Notes under the pieces: generated by a model
Database searches by the model: none
What the model saw: only the letters and a program-made list of their open reading frames with translations
What the model was told of the DNA's origin: nothing
Part shown: one piece after another, positions 8,410-19,862 of the stretch
Layout of the letters: each line of letters opens with the position of its first letter
How positions within the stretch are numbered: the first letter of the stretch is position 1
Translations under genes and position numbers: made by a program
DNA from: Bifidobacterium sp. ESL0769
GTDB taxonomy: Bacteria > Actinomycetota > Actinomycetes > Actinomycetales > Bifidobacteriaceae
Length of the DNA: 64,000 nt
Direction: 5' to 3'
Assembly: GCF_029395495.1 (NCBI RefSeq)
Contig: NZ_CP113918.1
Location: forward strand, 930,001 to 994,000

Positions 8410-9443
8410 AACCTTGCCTCCTGCCGCTCGTTTCCTTCATTCCCATCATTTCGGTGCGTGCCTTTTCCTGATTGACGGGAAAGCTTCTTTTCGAAATATC
8501 GTGGTTGTTCGCCGCTGGCTTCCCGATCTCGGTGAGAGTTCCGATGCTGCGAGATTTCTCCATGATGGTGATGGAACCCTGCCACTTCCGCCGGTTTGTG
8601 GATGTCCGGGGTGACGTTGTCGGGCTCGTCGGGGCCGGGGGTGACGAACATGTCGCCCTGCGGCGTGGTGACGACTTGCACTTTTGTGCCGTAAAGGTGT
8701 GTGAGCAGATCGGCGTCGAGAACCTCGTTCATCTTCGCATAGTGTGGGTGCCCGTCCAAGAGATAAACCGCGCCGTCGAGGATAGGCAGCAGCATGTTGA
8801 GGTCGTGGGCCACCACTTGGATGGTCATGCCCATCTCGTGGTTGAGTTTGGCCAGCACATGCACCGTTTCGCGTTGGGCGGCCAGGTCGAGGTTGGCCAG
8901 CGGCTCGTCGAGCATCAGCAGTTTCGGCCCGCTCACCAGCGCCTGTGCGATGGCGACGCGCTGGCGCAGGCCTCCTGAAAGTTCGGAAAGCCGGTAATGG
9001 CGTTTGTTGTCCACGCCGGTGAAGGCCATGGCCTCGCGCGCCCGTTCACGTTGCGCCCGCGTGGTGGGGTGGATGCCGAACTTCGTGCCAGTCAGCCCCA
9101 GCAACACGGACTGTTCGGCGGTGAGGTTCGATTCGATGTCGCCGGCGTAGTTCTGCGGCACGTAGCCAATGAGATGGTTGGTCGTGCCGGCCGGTCCACC
9201 AAGTACGTTGAGACTGCCGTTGAACAGTGGCAGCAGGCCGAGTTCCGCCTTCATCATCGTGGTTTTTCCTGCACCGTTCGTGCCGACGATGGCGGTGATG
9301 GAGCCTGCGGGAATAGAGAAATTGCCGTGCTGCCAGATGATTCTTTCGCCGCGTTTGATGCCTGCGTCACGGAAGACCAAAGCCGGTTTGTCGCCGTCTG
9401 TTTTGGCATTCTGGAGGCTTTTGGTCTCAGTCTGTGTATTCAT
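8406..9443 (-). CDS. znuC: Metal ABC transporter ATPase (ZnuC-like) with His-rich tail
   Basis: 345 residues. Walker A GTNGAGKTT, Q-loop VPQNY, signature LSGGLRQR, Walker B LLMLDEP and the switch His in VVAHD are all visible. After the roughly 255-residue ATPase domain there is an extra tail of about 85 residues rich in His, Arg and Asn (including FHHHHGEISQHRNSH), a plausible metal-binding extension. The gene is 73 bases downstream of a Zur/Fur-like palindrome and is translationally coupled to the permease gene. Confidence 0.9.
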   Translation of the reverse strand: MNTQTETKSLQNAKTDGDKPALVFRDAGIKRGERIIWQHGNFSIPAGSITAIVGTNGAGKTTMMKAELGLLPLFNGSLNVLGGPAGTTNHLIGYVPQNYAGDIESNLTAEQSVLLGLTGTKFGIHPTTRAQRERAREAMAFTGVDNKRHYRLSELSGGLRQRVAIAQALVSGPKLLMLDEPLANLDLAAQRETVHVLAKLNHEMGMTIQVVAHDLNMLLPILDGAVYLLDGHPHYAKMNEVLDADLLTHLYGTKVQVVTTPQGDMFVTPGPDEPDNVTPDIHKPAEVAGFHHHHGEISQHRNSHRDREASGEQPRYFEKKLSRQSGKGTHRNDGNEGNERQEARL

Positions 9444-9515
9444 CTTGTCTTTCTTTCGGCCATAGGCGTTGGAAACACTACTTAAGGATTGATATCTATA
9501 TCATATAATTGAAAT

Positions 9516-9530
9516 TGAGAATCATTTTCA
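9516..9530. promoter_or_regulatory. Zur/Fur-type palindrome upstream of znuCB
   Basis: TGAGAAT-C-ATTTTCA is a 7-1-7 inverted repeat with one mismatch, embedded in a longer dyad (TTGAAA ... TTTCAA). This is the architecture of Zur and Fur operators. Together with a similar site before the binding-protein gene it points to metal-dependent repression. Confidence 0.7.
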
Positions 9531-9685
9531 AATAGAAGTGAATTGTTCGCTAGGCGAAAGTATGGGTTCAAGCGCCCTATAACGGCACTGAGTATCAGGA
9601 AATTATTGCTCGATGACCGGTAACGACGCCTTGACATCGGTGTCTCACGGTTGATGAATTGAAATATTTTTGTTGTGGGATATGC

Positions 9686-9734
9686 AATGCGCGGTTGGGA
9701 AACATGACTTTCGACTGTTCCCCAACCGCGCATT
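9686..9734 (-). terminator. Hairpin after the znuA-like gene
   Basis: A perfect 14-bp GC-rich stem (AATGCGCGGTTGGG and its complement) with a 21-base loop lies 40 bases after the binding-protein stop. It separates this gene from znuCB and suggests two transcription units. Confidence 0.6.
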
Positions 9735-9773
9735 CGTCGGTGGCTCGGTAAAACCATACCTTATTATGGCCGA

Positions 9774-10880
9774 TTACTTGCCAGGGTCGGTCTGACCTGC
9801 GTTCGATGGCACCGAACCATCGAACGGAGCCGTGGGCGTCTGCTGATTGGAATTCGTCGAATTGCCGGACTGTCCGGACTGCCCCGAACCGTCACTGTTG
9901 TCGGTTTTGTCTCCGTCTGTCACCTTCTGATGGTCGGCTTCGCTGGCCTTGAAATCGGCCATGGCCTTGTCGATGCTTTTCATCAACGTGGTGATCCAAC
10001 CAGTGAGCGTGGTCTGGTCTTTCGGCATCTGCTCGCTGACGTCGACGACGGGCACTTCGGTGCGTCCGGCCGTTCCAGTCAGCAGATTGGTAGTGTTGCT
10101 GGCTTCCTGCGTGTTGTTGATGAGCAGATTGACTTCGCGTCCGGAAATGAGGTGCTGGAACTTCTGCAGGTCGCTCGGTGCGGGTTCGCCCTCAGAACTC
10201 ACCGCCTGCGTATAGCCTTTCGGCGTCTTGTCGGTGAAACCGAGGTCGTCCATTAAGTAATAGGCCACCGGTTCCGTGGCGCCGTAAGTCGCGTCCTGGT
10301 GCTTCTGTGAGAACTCCTTCATGGAATTCTCGAGCTTGGTTTCGTTTGCCTTCCACGTCTTCAAACGTGCCTGGAACTGCTTGGCTTTGGCGGGCCTCGC
10401 CTTGGCGAAGGCGTCCTCCAGTTCCGTCGCCGTCGCCTTTCGCGCGTCCTTGGAGAACCAGAGGTGTGGGTTGTCGCCGGTACTCGCGCCGACCGCCGTG
10501 GCCGCCGAAACGCTGGTGGTTCCTTTGGCGATGGACTTACTGGCCCAGTTGTCGTATCCGGCGCCGTTGACCACTACGATTTCGGCGCCTTGCAGTTTGG
10601 CCATGTCGGTGGTCTGCGGCTCGAAATCATGGGCGTCGACCGAGACGGTGTTGACGATCGAGGTCACATTGACGTCGTTGCCTCCGATTTCCTTAGCCAG
10701 TGAACCCCATTGGTTGATTGAGGCGACCACATTGATAGGCCCGTCCGCCTGCTTGGAGCTGTTATTGGTCTTGTCTTGCTGCTGGGAGTCGTTGCCGCTG
10801 CCGCAGGCCGCAAGGCCGAAAACCAAGCATAGCGAGCCCAGTATGGCCGTAGCCTTCGTCTGCCATCCGAATCGTTTCAT
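9774..10880 (-). CDS. znuA: Zinc/manganese-binding lipoprotein (ZnuA-like)
   Basis: 368 residues. A signal peptide ends in the lipobox LAAC, so the mature protein would be lipid-anchored outside the membrane. It belongs to the cluster A-I metal-binding family: metal-ligand candidates are His in DAHDFEP, His in NPHLWF, Glu in EGEPAPS and Asp in VVDVSEQ. A C-terminal tail of about 50 residues is rich in Gly, Ser, Asn and Gln. It is the likely binding protein for the ZnuCB pair downstream. Zinc is favoured over manganese only because of the Zur-like boxes. Confidence 0.88.
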   Translation of the reverse strand: MKRFGWQTKATAILGSLCLVFGLAACGSGNDSQQQDKTNNSSKQADGPINVVASINQWGSLAKEIGGNDVNVTSIVNTVSVDAHDFEPQTTDMAKLQGAEIVVVNGAGYDNWASKSIAKGTTSVSAATAVGASTGDNPHLWFSKDARKATATELEDAFAKARPAKAKQFQARLKTWKANETKLENSMKEFSQKHQDATYGATEPVAYYLMDDLGFTDKTPKGYTQAVSSEGEPAPSDLQKFQHLISGREVNLLINNTQEASNTTNLLTGTAGRTEVPVVDVSEQMPKDQTTLTGWITTLMKSIDKAMADFKASEADHQKVTDGDKTDNSDGSGQSGQSGNSTNSNQQTPTAPFDGSVPSNAGQTDPGK

Positions 10881-11280
10881 AGTGACCCCTTAATCGAATC
10901 CGTTGCTGCAAATCCACATTGGTTTTATTTAAAGTATAATGATACGGCAATATACTGAAAATGAAAATCATTGTCAAATACGATATGACCATTCATCTGA
11001 TATCCGGGGATTGCCGATTATGGTTGTGAAAATATCGGGAATCATGGATTACGGCAACACGGTTTGCGGTTGTTTGTTTCATCGTCGTACTTTTGATCTT
11101 GGGTTTTGGTGCTCAGTCTTTCGCAAGCTTATAAACGGTTATAAGCAAACGATATGGCGTGGGCGATGGACATGCCTGCGTTTGTGGGCCCCTTCACCTT
11201 ACAATCGATAACTATGGTGCCTGGCCTGCAGCACGGCCGCACGGAATGTCGAAATTACTTTCACGTATTAAGGAATCGGT
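10881..11280. other. Intergenic region between znuA and folD
   Basis: Divergent promoter region of 400 bases. The first third holds the Zur-like palindrome at 10962-10976. The rest, on the folD side, includes GT-rich sequence without a convincing reading frame. An AAGGA ribosome site precedes folD. Confidence 0.6.
10962..10976. promoter_or_regulatory. Zur/Fur-type palindrome upstream of znuA
   Basis: TGAAAAT-C-ATTGTCA is a 7-1-7 inverted repeat with one mismatch, 82 bases upstream of the start codon. It closely matches the site before znuCB (same centre and the same half-site TGANAAT). Confidence 0.7.
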
Positions 11281-12177
11281 ATGACAGGCGAGGAACAGAC
11301 TCCTCTGAAATTGGACGGGAAGGCTGCTGCGGCGGCAATCAAGCAGGATTTGCGGGAACGTGTCGAATCGCTCAAAGCACAAGGCGTCGAGCCCGGTCTT
11401 GGCACCATTCTCGTCGGCGATGATGTCGGTTCGCGCAAATATGTGGCTGGCAAGCACAAGGATTGCGCCGAGGTCGGCATCGCTTCGATTGCCGTTGAGC
11501 TGCCCGGGACCGCCAGCCAGCAGGAGATCATCGATGCCGTCGAACGGCTCAACGCCGATCCGAACTGCACCGGCTATATCGTCCAGTTGCCGTTGCCCAA
11601 AGGCATCGATTCCAACAAAGTCGTCGCCCACATCGATCCTGCCAAGGACGCCGACGGCATGCACCCCGCCAATCTGGGCGAGCTCGTCACGCATATCGAC
11701 GGCAACAACCCCGCGCCGCAGCCCTGCACGCCGCGTGGCATCATCGTGTTGCTGAAGCATTATGGCATCGATCTGAAAGGCAGGGACATCTGCGTTGTCG
11801 GCCGCGGCATCACCGTCGGGCGCACCATCGGTTTGATGCTTACCGCAAAAGACGTGAACGCCACCGTGACGTTGTGCCATACCGGCACCAAAGATATCCA
11901 GAAACATTTGCTTGCGTCCGATGTCATTGTCGCCGCCGTCGGCCGCGCCGGGTTTGTGCGTCCCGAAGATGTCAAGCCGGGGGCGGTATTGGTCGATGTC
12001 GGTGTCTCCCGTGTTTATGACGAGGAAGCCGGACGATATCGTGTGCGCGGCGACATCGACAAGGCCTGCCACGCTTTGAGTTCTGCTTATACGCCGAACC
12101 CGGGGGGAGTAGGGCCGATGACCCGTGCCATGCTTCTGGCGAACGTCGTGGAGATGGCCGAGCGCAAAATCGGCTGA
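11281..12177 (+). CDS. folD: Methylenetetrahydrofolate dehydrogenase/cyclohydrolase FolD
   Basis: 298 residues. The bifunctional enzyme interconverts methylene-, methenyl- and formyl-tetrahydrofolate with NADP. The catalytic Tyr and Lys are seen in [10 protein letters not shown], the folate-site region in [13 protein letters not shown], the Asp/Gly stretch in [12 protein letters not shown], the Rossmann motif in [10 protein letters not shown] and the C-terminal signature in [19 protein letters not shown] is 9 bases upstream of ATG. The length is normal. Confidence 0.97.
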   Translation: MTGEEQTPLKLDGKAAAAAIKQDLRERVESLKAQGVEPGLGTILVGDDVGSRKYVAGKHKDCAEVGIASIAVELPGTASQQEIIDAVERLNADPNCTGYIVQLPLPKGIDSNKVVAHIDPAKDADGMHPANLGELVTHIDGNNPAPQPCTPRGIIVLLKHYGIDLKGRDICVVGRGITVGRTIGLMLTAKDVNATVTLCHTGTKDIQKHLLASDVIVAAVGRAGFVRPEDVKPGAVLVDVGVSRVYDEEAGRYRVRGDIDKACHALSSAYTPNPGGVGPMTRAMLLANVVEMAERKIG

Positions 12178-12316
12178 AACGGGTGCGACACGCCCGGATT
12201 TGTCGGAGTGCTTTGACTAGGGCGACTAGTATTCTTATGACTTGCGTGGCCGCAAGGTCGCCAACATAACTTAATAGGTAATATCCATCCAACTAATAAC
12301 AAAGAAACCACTTTTA

Positions 12317-13798
12317 ATGGCAGAGAACAATAACGAAGTCACCAAGGTCGCGATTAACGATATCGGCACCGAAGAAGACTTCATCAAGGCAGTCGATTCC
12401 ACCATCAAGAATTTCGATGATGGTGATCTGGTCACGGGCACGGTCGTCAAGGTCGATCACGACGAAGTGCTGCTTGACATCGGCTACAAGACCGAGGGCG
12501 TCATTCCCTCCCGCGAACTTTCTATCAAGAAAGATGTCAATCCTGACGAAGTCGTTGAAGTCGGCGACACCGTCGAAGCCCTTGTCGTCACCAAGGAAGA
12601 CAAGGAAGGACGTCTTATCCTGTCCAAGAAGCGTGCCCAGTATGAGCGCGCCTGGGGCGATATCGAGAAGATCAAGAACGACGACGGCGTTGTCGAAGGC
12701 ACCGTCATCGAAGCTGTCAAGGGCGGCCTGATCGTCGACATCGGCCTGCGTGGCTTCCTGCCTGCATCGCTGGTCGAAATGCGTCGTGTCCGCGACCTTT
12801 CGCCTTACATCGGCCAGAAGATTAAGGCCAAGATTCTTGAGCTCGACAAGAACCGCAACAATGTGGTGCTCTCCCGTCGCCAGTATCTTGAGGAGACCCA
12901 GTCTGAGGTCCGTGAGACCTTCCTGGCGCAGCTCAAGAAGGGTCAGATCCGTGAAGGCACTGTTTCCTCCATCGTCAACTTCGGCGCGTTCGTCGATCTC
13001 GGCGGGGTGGACGGCCTCATCCACGTTTCCGAGCTTTCCTGGAAGCACATCGACCATCCGTCCGAGGTCGTCAAGGTCGGCGACAAGGTCACCGTCGAGG
13101 TGCTCGACGTCGATATGGATCGCGAGCGTATCTCGCTGTCCCTCAAGGCGACGCAGGAAGATCCGTGGCAGCGTTTCGCACGCACCCACGTTCCCGGACA
13201 GATCGTCAAGGGCAAGGTCACCAAGATCGTGCAGTTCGGCGTGTTCGTTTCCGTCGAAGATGGCATCGAGGGCCTGGTCCACATTTCCGAGCTCGCCAAC
13301 CGTCACGTCGACAACCCGGAGACCGTCGTCAAGCAGGGCGAAGAGATCTTCGTCAAGGTCATCGACGTCGATCTCGACCGTCGCCGTATCTCCCTGTCTT
13401 TGAAGCAGGCCAACGACTCCGTTGATCCCGCCAGCGAGGACTTCGATCCGGCGCTTTACGGCATGCCTGCCGATTACGACGAGGACGGCAACTACAAGTA
13501 CCCCGAAGGCTTCGACCCGCAGACCAACGAATGGATTGCCGGCTACGAGAAGCAGCGCGAGGAGTGGGAGAACCAGTATGCGACCGCCCACGATTTGTGG
13601 GAGCAGCATAAGGCCTTCGTCGCCAAGGAAATCGAAGGCGCGGCTGAGTCCGCTGCCGAGGATGGTCAGGGTGCACGCGAGGAGAAGGCTGTTGAGGAGT
13701 CCACCAAGTACTCTTCGGAGAACGAATCCGAAGGCACGCTTGCCGGTTCCGACAAGCTCGCTGCTCTTCGTGAGGAGCTCCTCAAGGAAAAGAAGTGA
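12317..13798 (+). CDS. rpsA: 30S ribosomal protein S1
   Basis: 493 residues with four S1 RNA-binding domains at about 33-105, 120-190, 205-280 and 290-365, each with the strand-turn pattern G-x-V (for example VVKVDHDEVLLDIGYKTEG, IVNFGAFVDLGG, IVQFGVFVSVEDG). An acidic C-terminal tail of about 125 residues follows. Four domains plus a tail is the actinobacterial form. It helps the ribosome bind mRNA. A hairpin terminator follows, so coaE is at least partly a separate unit. Confidence 0.96.
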   Translation: MAENNNEVTKVAINDIGTEEDFIKAVDSTIKNFDDGDLVTGTVVKVDHDEVLLDIGYKTEGVIPSRELSIKKDVNPDEVVEVGDTVEALVVTKEDKEGRLILSKKRAQYERAWGDIEKIKNDDGVVEGTVIEAVKGGLIVDIGLRGFLPASLVEMRRVRDLSPYIGQKIKAKILELDKNRNNVVLSRRQYLEETQSEVRETFLAQLKKGQIREGTVSSIVNFGAFVDLGGVDGLIHVSELSWKHIDHPSEVVKVGDKVTVEVLDVDMDRERISLSLKATQEDPWQRFARTHVPGQIVKGKVTKIVQFGVFVSVEDGIEGLVHISELANRHVDNPETVVKQGEEIFVKVIDVDLDRRRISLSLKQANDSVDPASEDFDPALYGMPADYDEDGNYKYPEGFDPQTNEWIAGYEKQREEWENQYATAHDLWEQHKAFVAKEIEGAAESAAEDGQGAREEKAVEESTKYSSENESEGTLAGSDKLAALREELLKEKK

Positions 13799-13836
13799 AA
13801 TCATTTTTGATGATTTCACGGTGATTTCGTGAGATT

Positions 13837-13880
13837 GGTCGGTGCAGGTTTTTGCCTGTGCCGACCTTCTTGTTTTCTTG
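13837..13880 (+). terminator. Rho-independent terminator after rpsA
   Basis: A 12-bp stem from GGTCGGTGCAGG and CCTGTGCCGACC (two G-U pairs) with the loop TTTTTG, followed by a T-rich tail. It lies 38 bases after the rpsA stop. Confidence 0.8.
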
Positions 13881-13906
13881 TCAAAGTCAACGATATCGGG
13901 GGATGG

Positions 13907-14515
13907 ATGAGAATCGGATTGACCGGGGGCATCGCGGCCGGCAAAAGCACTGTCGCCGCGCATCTCAAGGAACGTGGGGCCTTCCTTATCGATTACGACC
14001 AATTGGCCCGTGAAGTTGTCGAGCCGGGCAGCGAAGGAATCCGTGAAATCGTTGAGGAATTCGGCTCCGAGGCAGAGCAATCCGATGGTTCTCTGAACCG
14101 CAAGTGGATGGCGGATCATGTCTTCTCGTCCGAAGCTACGCCGAACGCCAAACAACGGCTTGACGATATCGAGCATCCGCTGATTTATCGTCGTGCCCAA
14201 GAAGTGGAACAGCAAATCGCGAAGAAATCTTCTTCAGGCCCGATTATCGTTCATGATGTGCCGTTGTTGGCAGAAGTCATTGACACCATTCCGTTCAAAT
14301 TCGACCATATTCTCACTATCGAAGCACCCGAGGAAATTCGCATCCAACGGATGATGGAAACGCGGGGGATGACCCGTGAGCAAGCCGAGGGCAGGATACA
14401 GCATCAGTCAAGCCGCGAGCAACGAGAGTCCATCGCCGACGTGGTCATCGACTCCACACAGTCAATCGAACAAATGTTCGACCGTCTTGATATGCTATTC
14501 GCACAATGGCAGTGA
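13907..14515 (+). CDS. coaE: Dephospho-CoA kinase
   Basis: About 202 residues. It opens with the P-loop MRIGLTGGIAAGKSTVA, and has the family features IDYDQLAREVVEPG and HDVPLLAE with the lid region RMMETRGMTREQAEGRI. It performs the last step of coenzyme A synthesis by phosphorylating the 3' hydroxyl of dephospho-CoA. The start at 13907 follows GGGGGATGG and begins the P-loop; a longer frame from 13829 runs through the rpsA terminator. The 3' end contains a perfect LexA box that probably serves uvrB. Confidence 0.95.
   Translation: MRIGLTGGIAAGKSTVAAHLKERGAFLIDYDQLAREVVEPGSEGIREIVEEFGSEAEQSDGSLNRKWMADHVFSSEATPNAKQRLDDIEHPLIYRRAQEVEQQIAKKSSSGPIIVHDVPLLAEVIDTIPFKFDHILTIEAPEEIRIQRMMETRGMTREQAEGRIQHQSSREQRESIADVVIDSTQSIEQMFDRLDMLFAQWQ
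14466..14481. promoter_or_regulatory. LexA (SOS) box inside coaE, upstream of uvrB
   Basis: TCGAACAAATGTTCGA is a perfect palindromic actinobacterial LexA operator. It sits within the coaE coding frame (codons for Ile-Glu-Gln-Met-Phe-Asp) 174 bases before the uvrB start, so it most likely controls an intragenic uvrB promoter. Confidence 0.85.
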
Positions 14516-14655
14516 ACGAGGCGGGATTCGCATAAAGTAAGGCATTGGGAATACGGCTGAAAGCCGTCGATAACTGTTGAAGTGACGGAATATGGGCTTG
14601 CTTGGCTTAGCGGGTTCATTCAAGAGGCTGGCTGTCGAAAGGAATCGAAACAGGT

Positions 14656-16770
<2,115 letters not shown>

Positions 16771-16786
16771 AAATATAAACTCAATA

Positions 16787-16969
16787 TTTACGGGACATGA
16801 GTTGGGGGTTGGGATAAACTTTCTCGGGCGTAGGCTTGGCCGAGCAAAATCCAGTGATTTTGCCTTCGCGCTCGAGTATCGCGCTCACTTCGTTTACGGC
16901 CTGTCCACTGGACTGACCGCTTGACGGCTCAGCCAAAGTGTCCCGTGAAAGTTTATCCCAACCCCCAAC
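16787..16969. repeat. Inverted-repeat element between uvrB and terC
   Basis: A 23-base arm at 16801-16823 (GTTGGGGGTTGGGATAAACT plus TTC) recurs perfectly inverted at 16947-16969; allowing one mismatch the arms extend to about 28 bases. The 123-base interior holds further dyads: GCAAAATC-CAGT-GATTTTGC, GTCC-ACT-GGAC, and CTTGGCCGAG pairing imperfectly with CTCAGCCAAAG. No frame is convincing. It could be a MITE-like element or a structured RNA or leader for terC. Confidence 0.7.
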
Positions 16970-17043
16970 GACCAACCACAAAAAGTTAGGTTTACAACAA
17001 ACTTTCGTCGTTTCAGGTCACCGGCACCCCTTAGGGTAGGAAT

Positions 17044-18027
17044 ATGGCCGAAACACCCCTTGCGTTTATGATCGCCACATACGTGGTGCTTGCGATTTTC
17101 TTCGTCGTCGATTTGTTCGTCATCGGTCGTAAGCCTCATGTGCCTTCCACCAAGGAGTGCGTGCAGCATATCGCGTTCTTTGTCGTGGCGGCCCTGATTT
17201 TCGGCGGCCTGGTCTGGTGGGTTTCCGGCTCGCAGCCCGCGCTTGAGTTCTATTCCGGCTGGCTTACCGAGTATTCGCTGAGCATCGACAACCTCTTCGT
17301 TTTCGTCATCATCATGACGAATTTCGCCGTGCCCCGCAAGCTGCAGAAGTATGTGCTGAGCGTTGGCATCACCATCGCTCTGATTCTGCGCGGCCTCTTC
17401 ATCCTGGTAGGTGCGGCCGTCATCCAACGCTTCACGTGGGTCTTCTTCATCTTCGGTGCATTCCTGATCTATACCGCAGTGAAACTGGTAGCCGGCGACG
17501 ATGACGACGAGGAATATCACGAAAACGCCATCATCCGTGCGCTGCGTAAAGTGGTGAAAATCACGGACCACTATGACGGCGAAAAAATCCGTACGACCAT
17601 CGACGGCAAGAAGTTCTTCACCCCGATGCTCATCGTCTTCCTGACCATCGGCACCACCGACGTCATGTTCGCCTTCGACTCGATTCCCGCCATTTTCGGG
17701 CTCACCAAAGACCCGTTCATCGTCTTCACCTCAAACATCTTCGCACTCCTCGGTCTCCAGCAGCTCTACTTCCTGCTTGGCGCGCTTCTCGACAAGCTCG
17801 AGTACCTGCCATACGGCCTGGCAGTAGTGCTTGGTTTCATCGGTGTCAAGCTGGTGATGGAAGCGCTTCACGGCAATTCCCTGCCGTTCATCAATGGGGG
17901 ACATCCGATTACACAGGTGCCTGAAATCCCGACGTGGGTATCGCTTGCCGTCATCATCGTCGCCATTGGTACGGCGGCCCTGGCCAGTGTCATCAAGATG
18001 AAGAAGGATGCCGCAAAGGCGGAATAG
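17044..18027 (+). CDS. TerC-family integral membrane protein
   Basis: 327 residues with about eight to nine membrane helices. The family's conserved acidic motifs in the membrane are present: EYSLSIDNLFVF and TTDVMFAFDSIPA. TerC proteins are linked to metal (notably manganese) efflux or metalation of exported proteins, and to tellurite resistance in some bacteria. A cytoplasmic loop rich in Asp/Glu (GDDDDEEYHEN) separates the two halves. GGGTAGGAAT precedes the ATG. An inverted-repeat element lies upstream. Confidence 0.9.
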   Translation: MAETPLAFMIATYVVLAIFFVVDLFVIGRKPHVPSTKECVQHIAFFVVAALIFGGLVWWVSGSQPALEFYSGWLTEYSLSIDNLFVFVIIMTNFAVPRKLQKYVLSVGITIALILRGLFILVGAAVIQRFTWVFFIFGAFLIYTAVKLVAGDDDDEEYHENAIIRALRKVVKITDHYDGEKIRTTIDGKKFFTPMLIVFLTIGTTDVMFAFDSIPAIFGLTKDPFIVFTSNIFALLGLQQLYFLLGALLDKLEYLPYGLAVVLGFIGVKLVMEALHGNSLPFINGGHPITQVPEIPTWVSLAVIIVAIGTAALASVIKMKKDAAKAE

Positions 18028-18168
18028 CTGTCGTTATACGATGTATGTGAACGCTCACATAAAAGTCGGCGGAACGGCAACCAATGCCTATGAATGCTAG
18101 TAGACTGGTTATATGTCGCGGGTTGATTCCCGCCATACAAAATGTCAGCTAAGAATAGGCAGGTATTC

Positions 18169-19617
18169 ATGAGGAAAGCAAAAATCGTAGACACCATCGG
18201 ACCGGCGAGCGAATCGTTGGAGAACTTGACCGAGCTGGTCAAGAACGGCATGGATGTCGCGCGCCTGAATCGTTCGCACGGCACCACCGAAGATCATCTG
18301 AAGGTCTACAACAACGTTCGTCAGGCTTCCAAGACCACTGGCCGCAACGTCGCCGCTTTGGTCGATTTGCAGGGCCCGAAGATTCGCTGCGGTTGGTTCA
18401 AGAAGAACGCAGACGGCGAAGACAAGGTTCAGCTCACCGCTGGCCAGGAATTCATCATCACCACCGACGACGTCGAGGGTGACGAGCACATCACTTCCAC
18501 CACGTTCAAGGGTCTTCCCGGAGATTGCCATCCCGGCGACCCGATCCTGATCGATGACGGCAAGGTCCGTCTTGAGGTCACCAAGGTCGAAGGCAACAAC
18601 GTGCACACCAAGGTCGTCGTGGCAGGACCCGTTTCCAGCCACAAGGGCATCAACCTGCCGGGCGTGGCCGTGAGCCTCCCCGCATTGACCGAAAAGGACG
18701 AGGCCGACCTGCGTTGGGCCATCCAGACCGGCGCCGACATCATCGCCATGTCCTTCGTGCGTTTCGCCACCGACATCGACCGCGCCCATGAGATCATGGA
18801 CGAGGAAGGCCGTCGCATCCCGATCGTCGCAAAGATCGAGAAGCCGCAGGCTGTCGACAACCTCGAAGACATTGTCAAGGCGTTTGACGGCATCATGGTC
18901 GCTCGCGGCGACATGGCCGTTGAGATGCCGTTCGAGCAGGTCCCGCTGGTCACTAAGCGCTGCATCGAGCTGGCCCGCGAATATGCCAAGCCCGTCATCG
19001 TCGCCACCGAGGTCCTTGGCTCCATGGTCAATTCACCGATTCCGTCGCGCGCCGAGGCTTCCGATTGCGCCAACGCCGTCCTCGACGGTGCCGACGCCAC
19101 CATGACCTCCAACGAGACCGCCGTTGGCAAGTACCCGGCACAGACCGTCAACACGATGGCCCGCATCTCCGGCTACGCCACCGAGCACGGCTTCGATCGC
19201 ATCCCGTCGATCTCCAACCTCGATATGTCGAGCACCGGCGCCGTTTCCTCTGCCGCCGTCGATCTGGCCGACAAGATCAACGCCAAGGCCATCGTGGCTT
19301 ACACGCAGACCGGTTCCACCGTGCACCGCGTTTCCCGCGAACGTCCGGCCGCCCCGATTTACGGCATCACCAACAACGAGCATACTTATCATTGGCTGGC
19401 TCTGAGCTGGGGTACCGAAGCGTTCTGCGTCAACGAAGATTACCACGACATGAACCGTCATCAGCTGATGATTTTCACCGACAAGCTGCTTCGCGATGCC
19501 GGCAAGGTCGTCAACGGCGACAAGATCGTCGTGTTGAGCTCCGCGCAGGGCTCGCATCAGGCCGGTCGCACCGACTCGCTCTACGTCCACACCGTGGGCG
19601 CCTGCGATGCCGACTGA
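18169..19617 (+). CDS. pyk: Pyruvate kinase
   Basis: About 482 residues. It converts phosphoenolpyruvate and ADP to pyruvate and ATP, the last ATP-forming step of glycolysis and of the bifid shunt. The barrel start (KIVDTIGPASES), LVDLQGPKIR, the catalytic Lys region IVAKIEKPQAVDN, MVARGDMAVEMPFE and the C-terminal domain (AYTQTGSTVHRVS) are clear. I start at 18169 (MRKAKIVDT) after AGGCAGG; an in-frame ATG at 18142 would add nine residues. Confidence 0.95.
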   Translation: MRKAKIVDTIGPASESLENLTELVKNGMDVARLNRSHGTTEDHLKVYNNVRQASKTTGRNVAALVDLQGPKIRCGWFKKNADGEDKVQLTAGQEFIITTDDVEGDEHITSTTFKGLPGDCHPGDPILIDDGKVRLEVTKVEGNNVHTKVVVAGPVSSHKGINLPGVAVSLPALTEKDEADLRWAIQTGADIIAMSFVRFATDIDRAHEIMDEEGRRIPIVAKIEKPQAVDNLEDIVKAFDGIMVARGDMAVEMPFEQVPLVTKRCIELAREYAKPVIVATEVLGSMVNSPIPSRAEASDCANAVLDGADATMTSNETAVGKYPAQTVNTMARISGYATEHGFDRIPSISNLDMSSTGAVSSAAVDLADKINAKAIVAYTQTGSTVHRVSRERPAAPIYGITNNEHTYHWLALSWGTEAFCVNEDYHDMNRHQLMIFTDKLLRDAGKVVNGDKIVVLSSAQGSHQAGRTDSLYVHTVGACDAD

Positions 19618-19862
19618 AGTTCGGAATGGCTTGGAGGCGAAACGGTATAGCCGTTAGCTGAAAGCCTGATTTTCCTTTCAAAGACAATCTTCGTCCTTTT
19701 AAAACGGAAACGTTTTGGAGGTCGGGGATTGTTCTTGTTTTGGCTCAAGTCAATGAGCAGAACACGCGAGAAGACACGCAGATGACGAAATCGACACTCT
19801 GACGTCTCTTGATTATGCTATTTTTAAAGGGTTGCAATCTTCGGGGTTGCGGCCCGATACAA

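Noticed and set aside
12314..14215. A 633-codon open frame on the minus strand opposite rpsA and coaE
   Set aside because: It mirrors the strong codon bias of rpsA. The plus-strand S1 domains are unmistakable, and the minus product has low-complexity Leu/Asp/Gly content.
16771..17043. Manganese (yybP-ykoY) riboswitch upstream of terC
   Set aside because: The conserved loop sequences of that class could not be found; the region is instead an inverted-repeat element.
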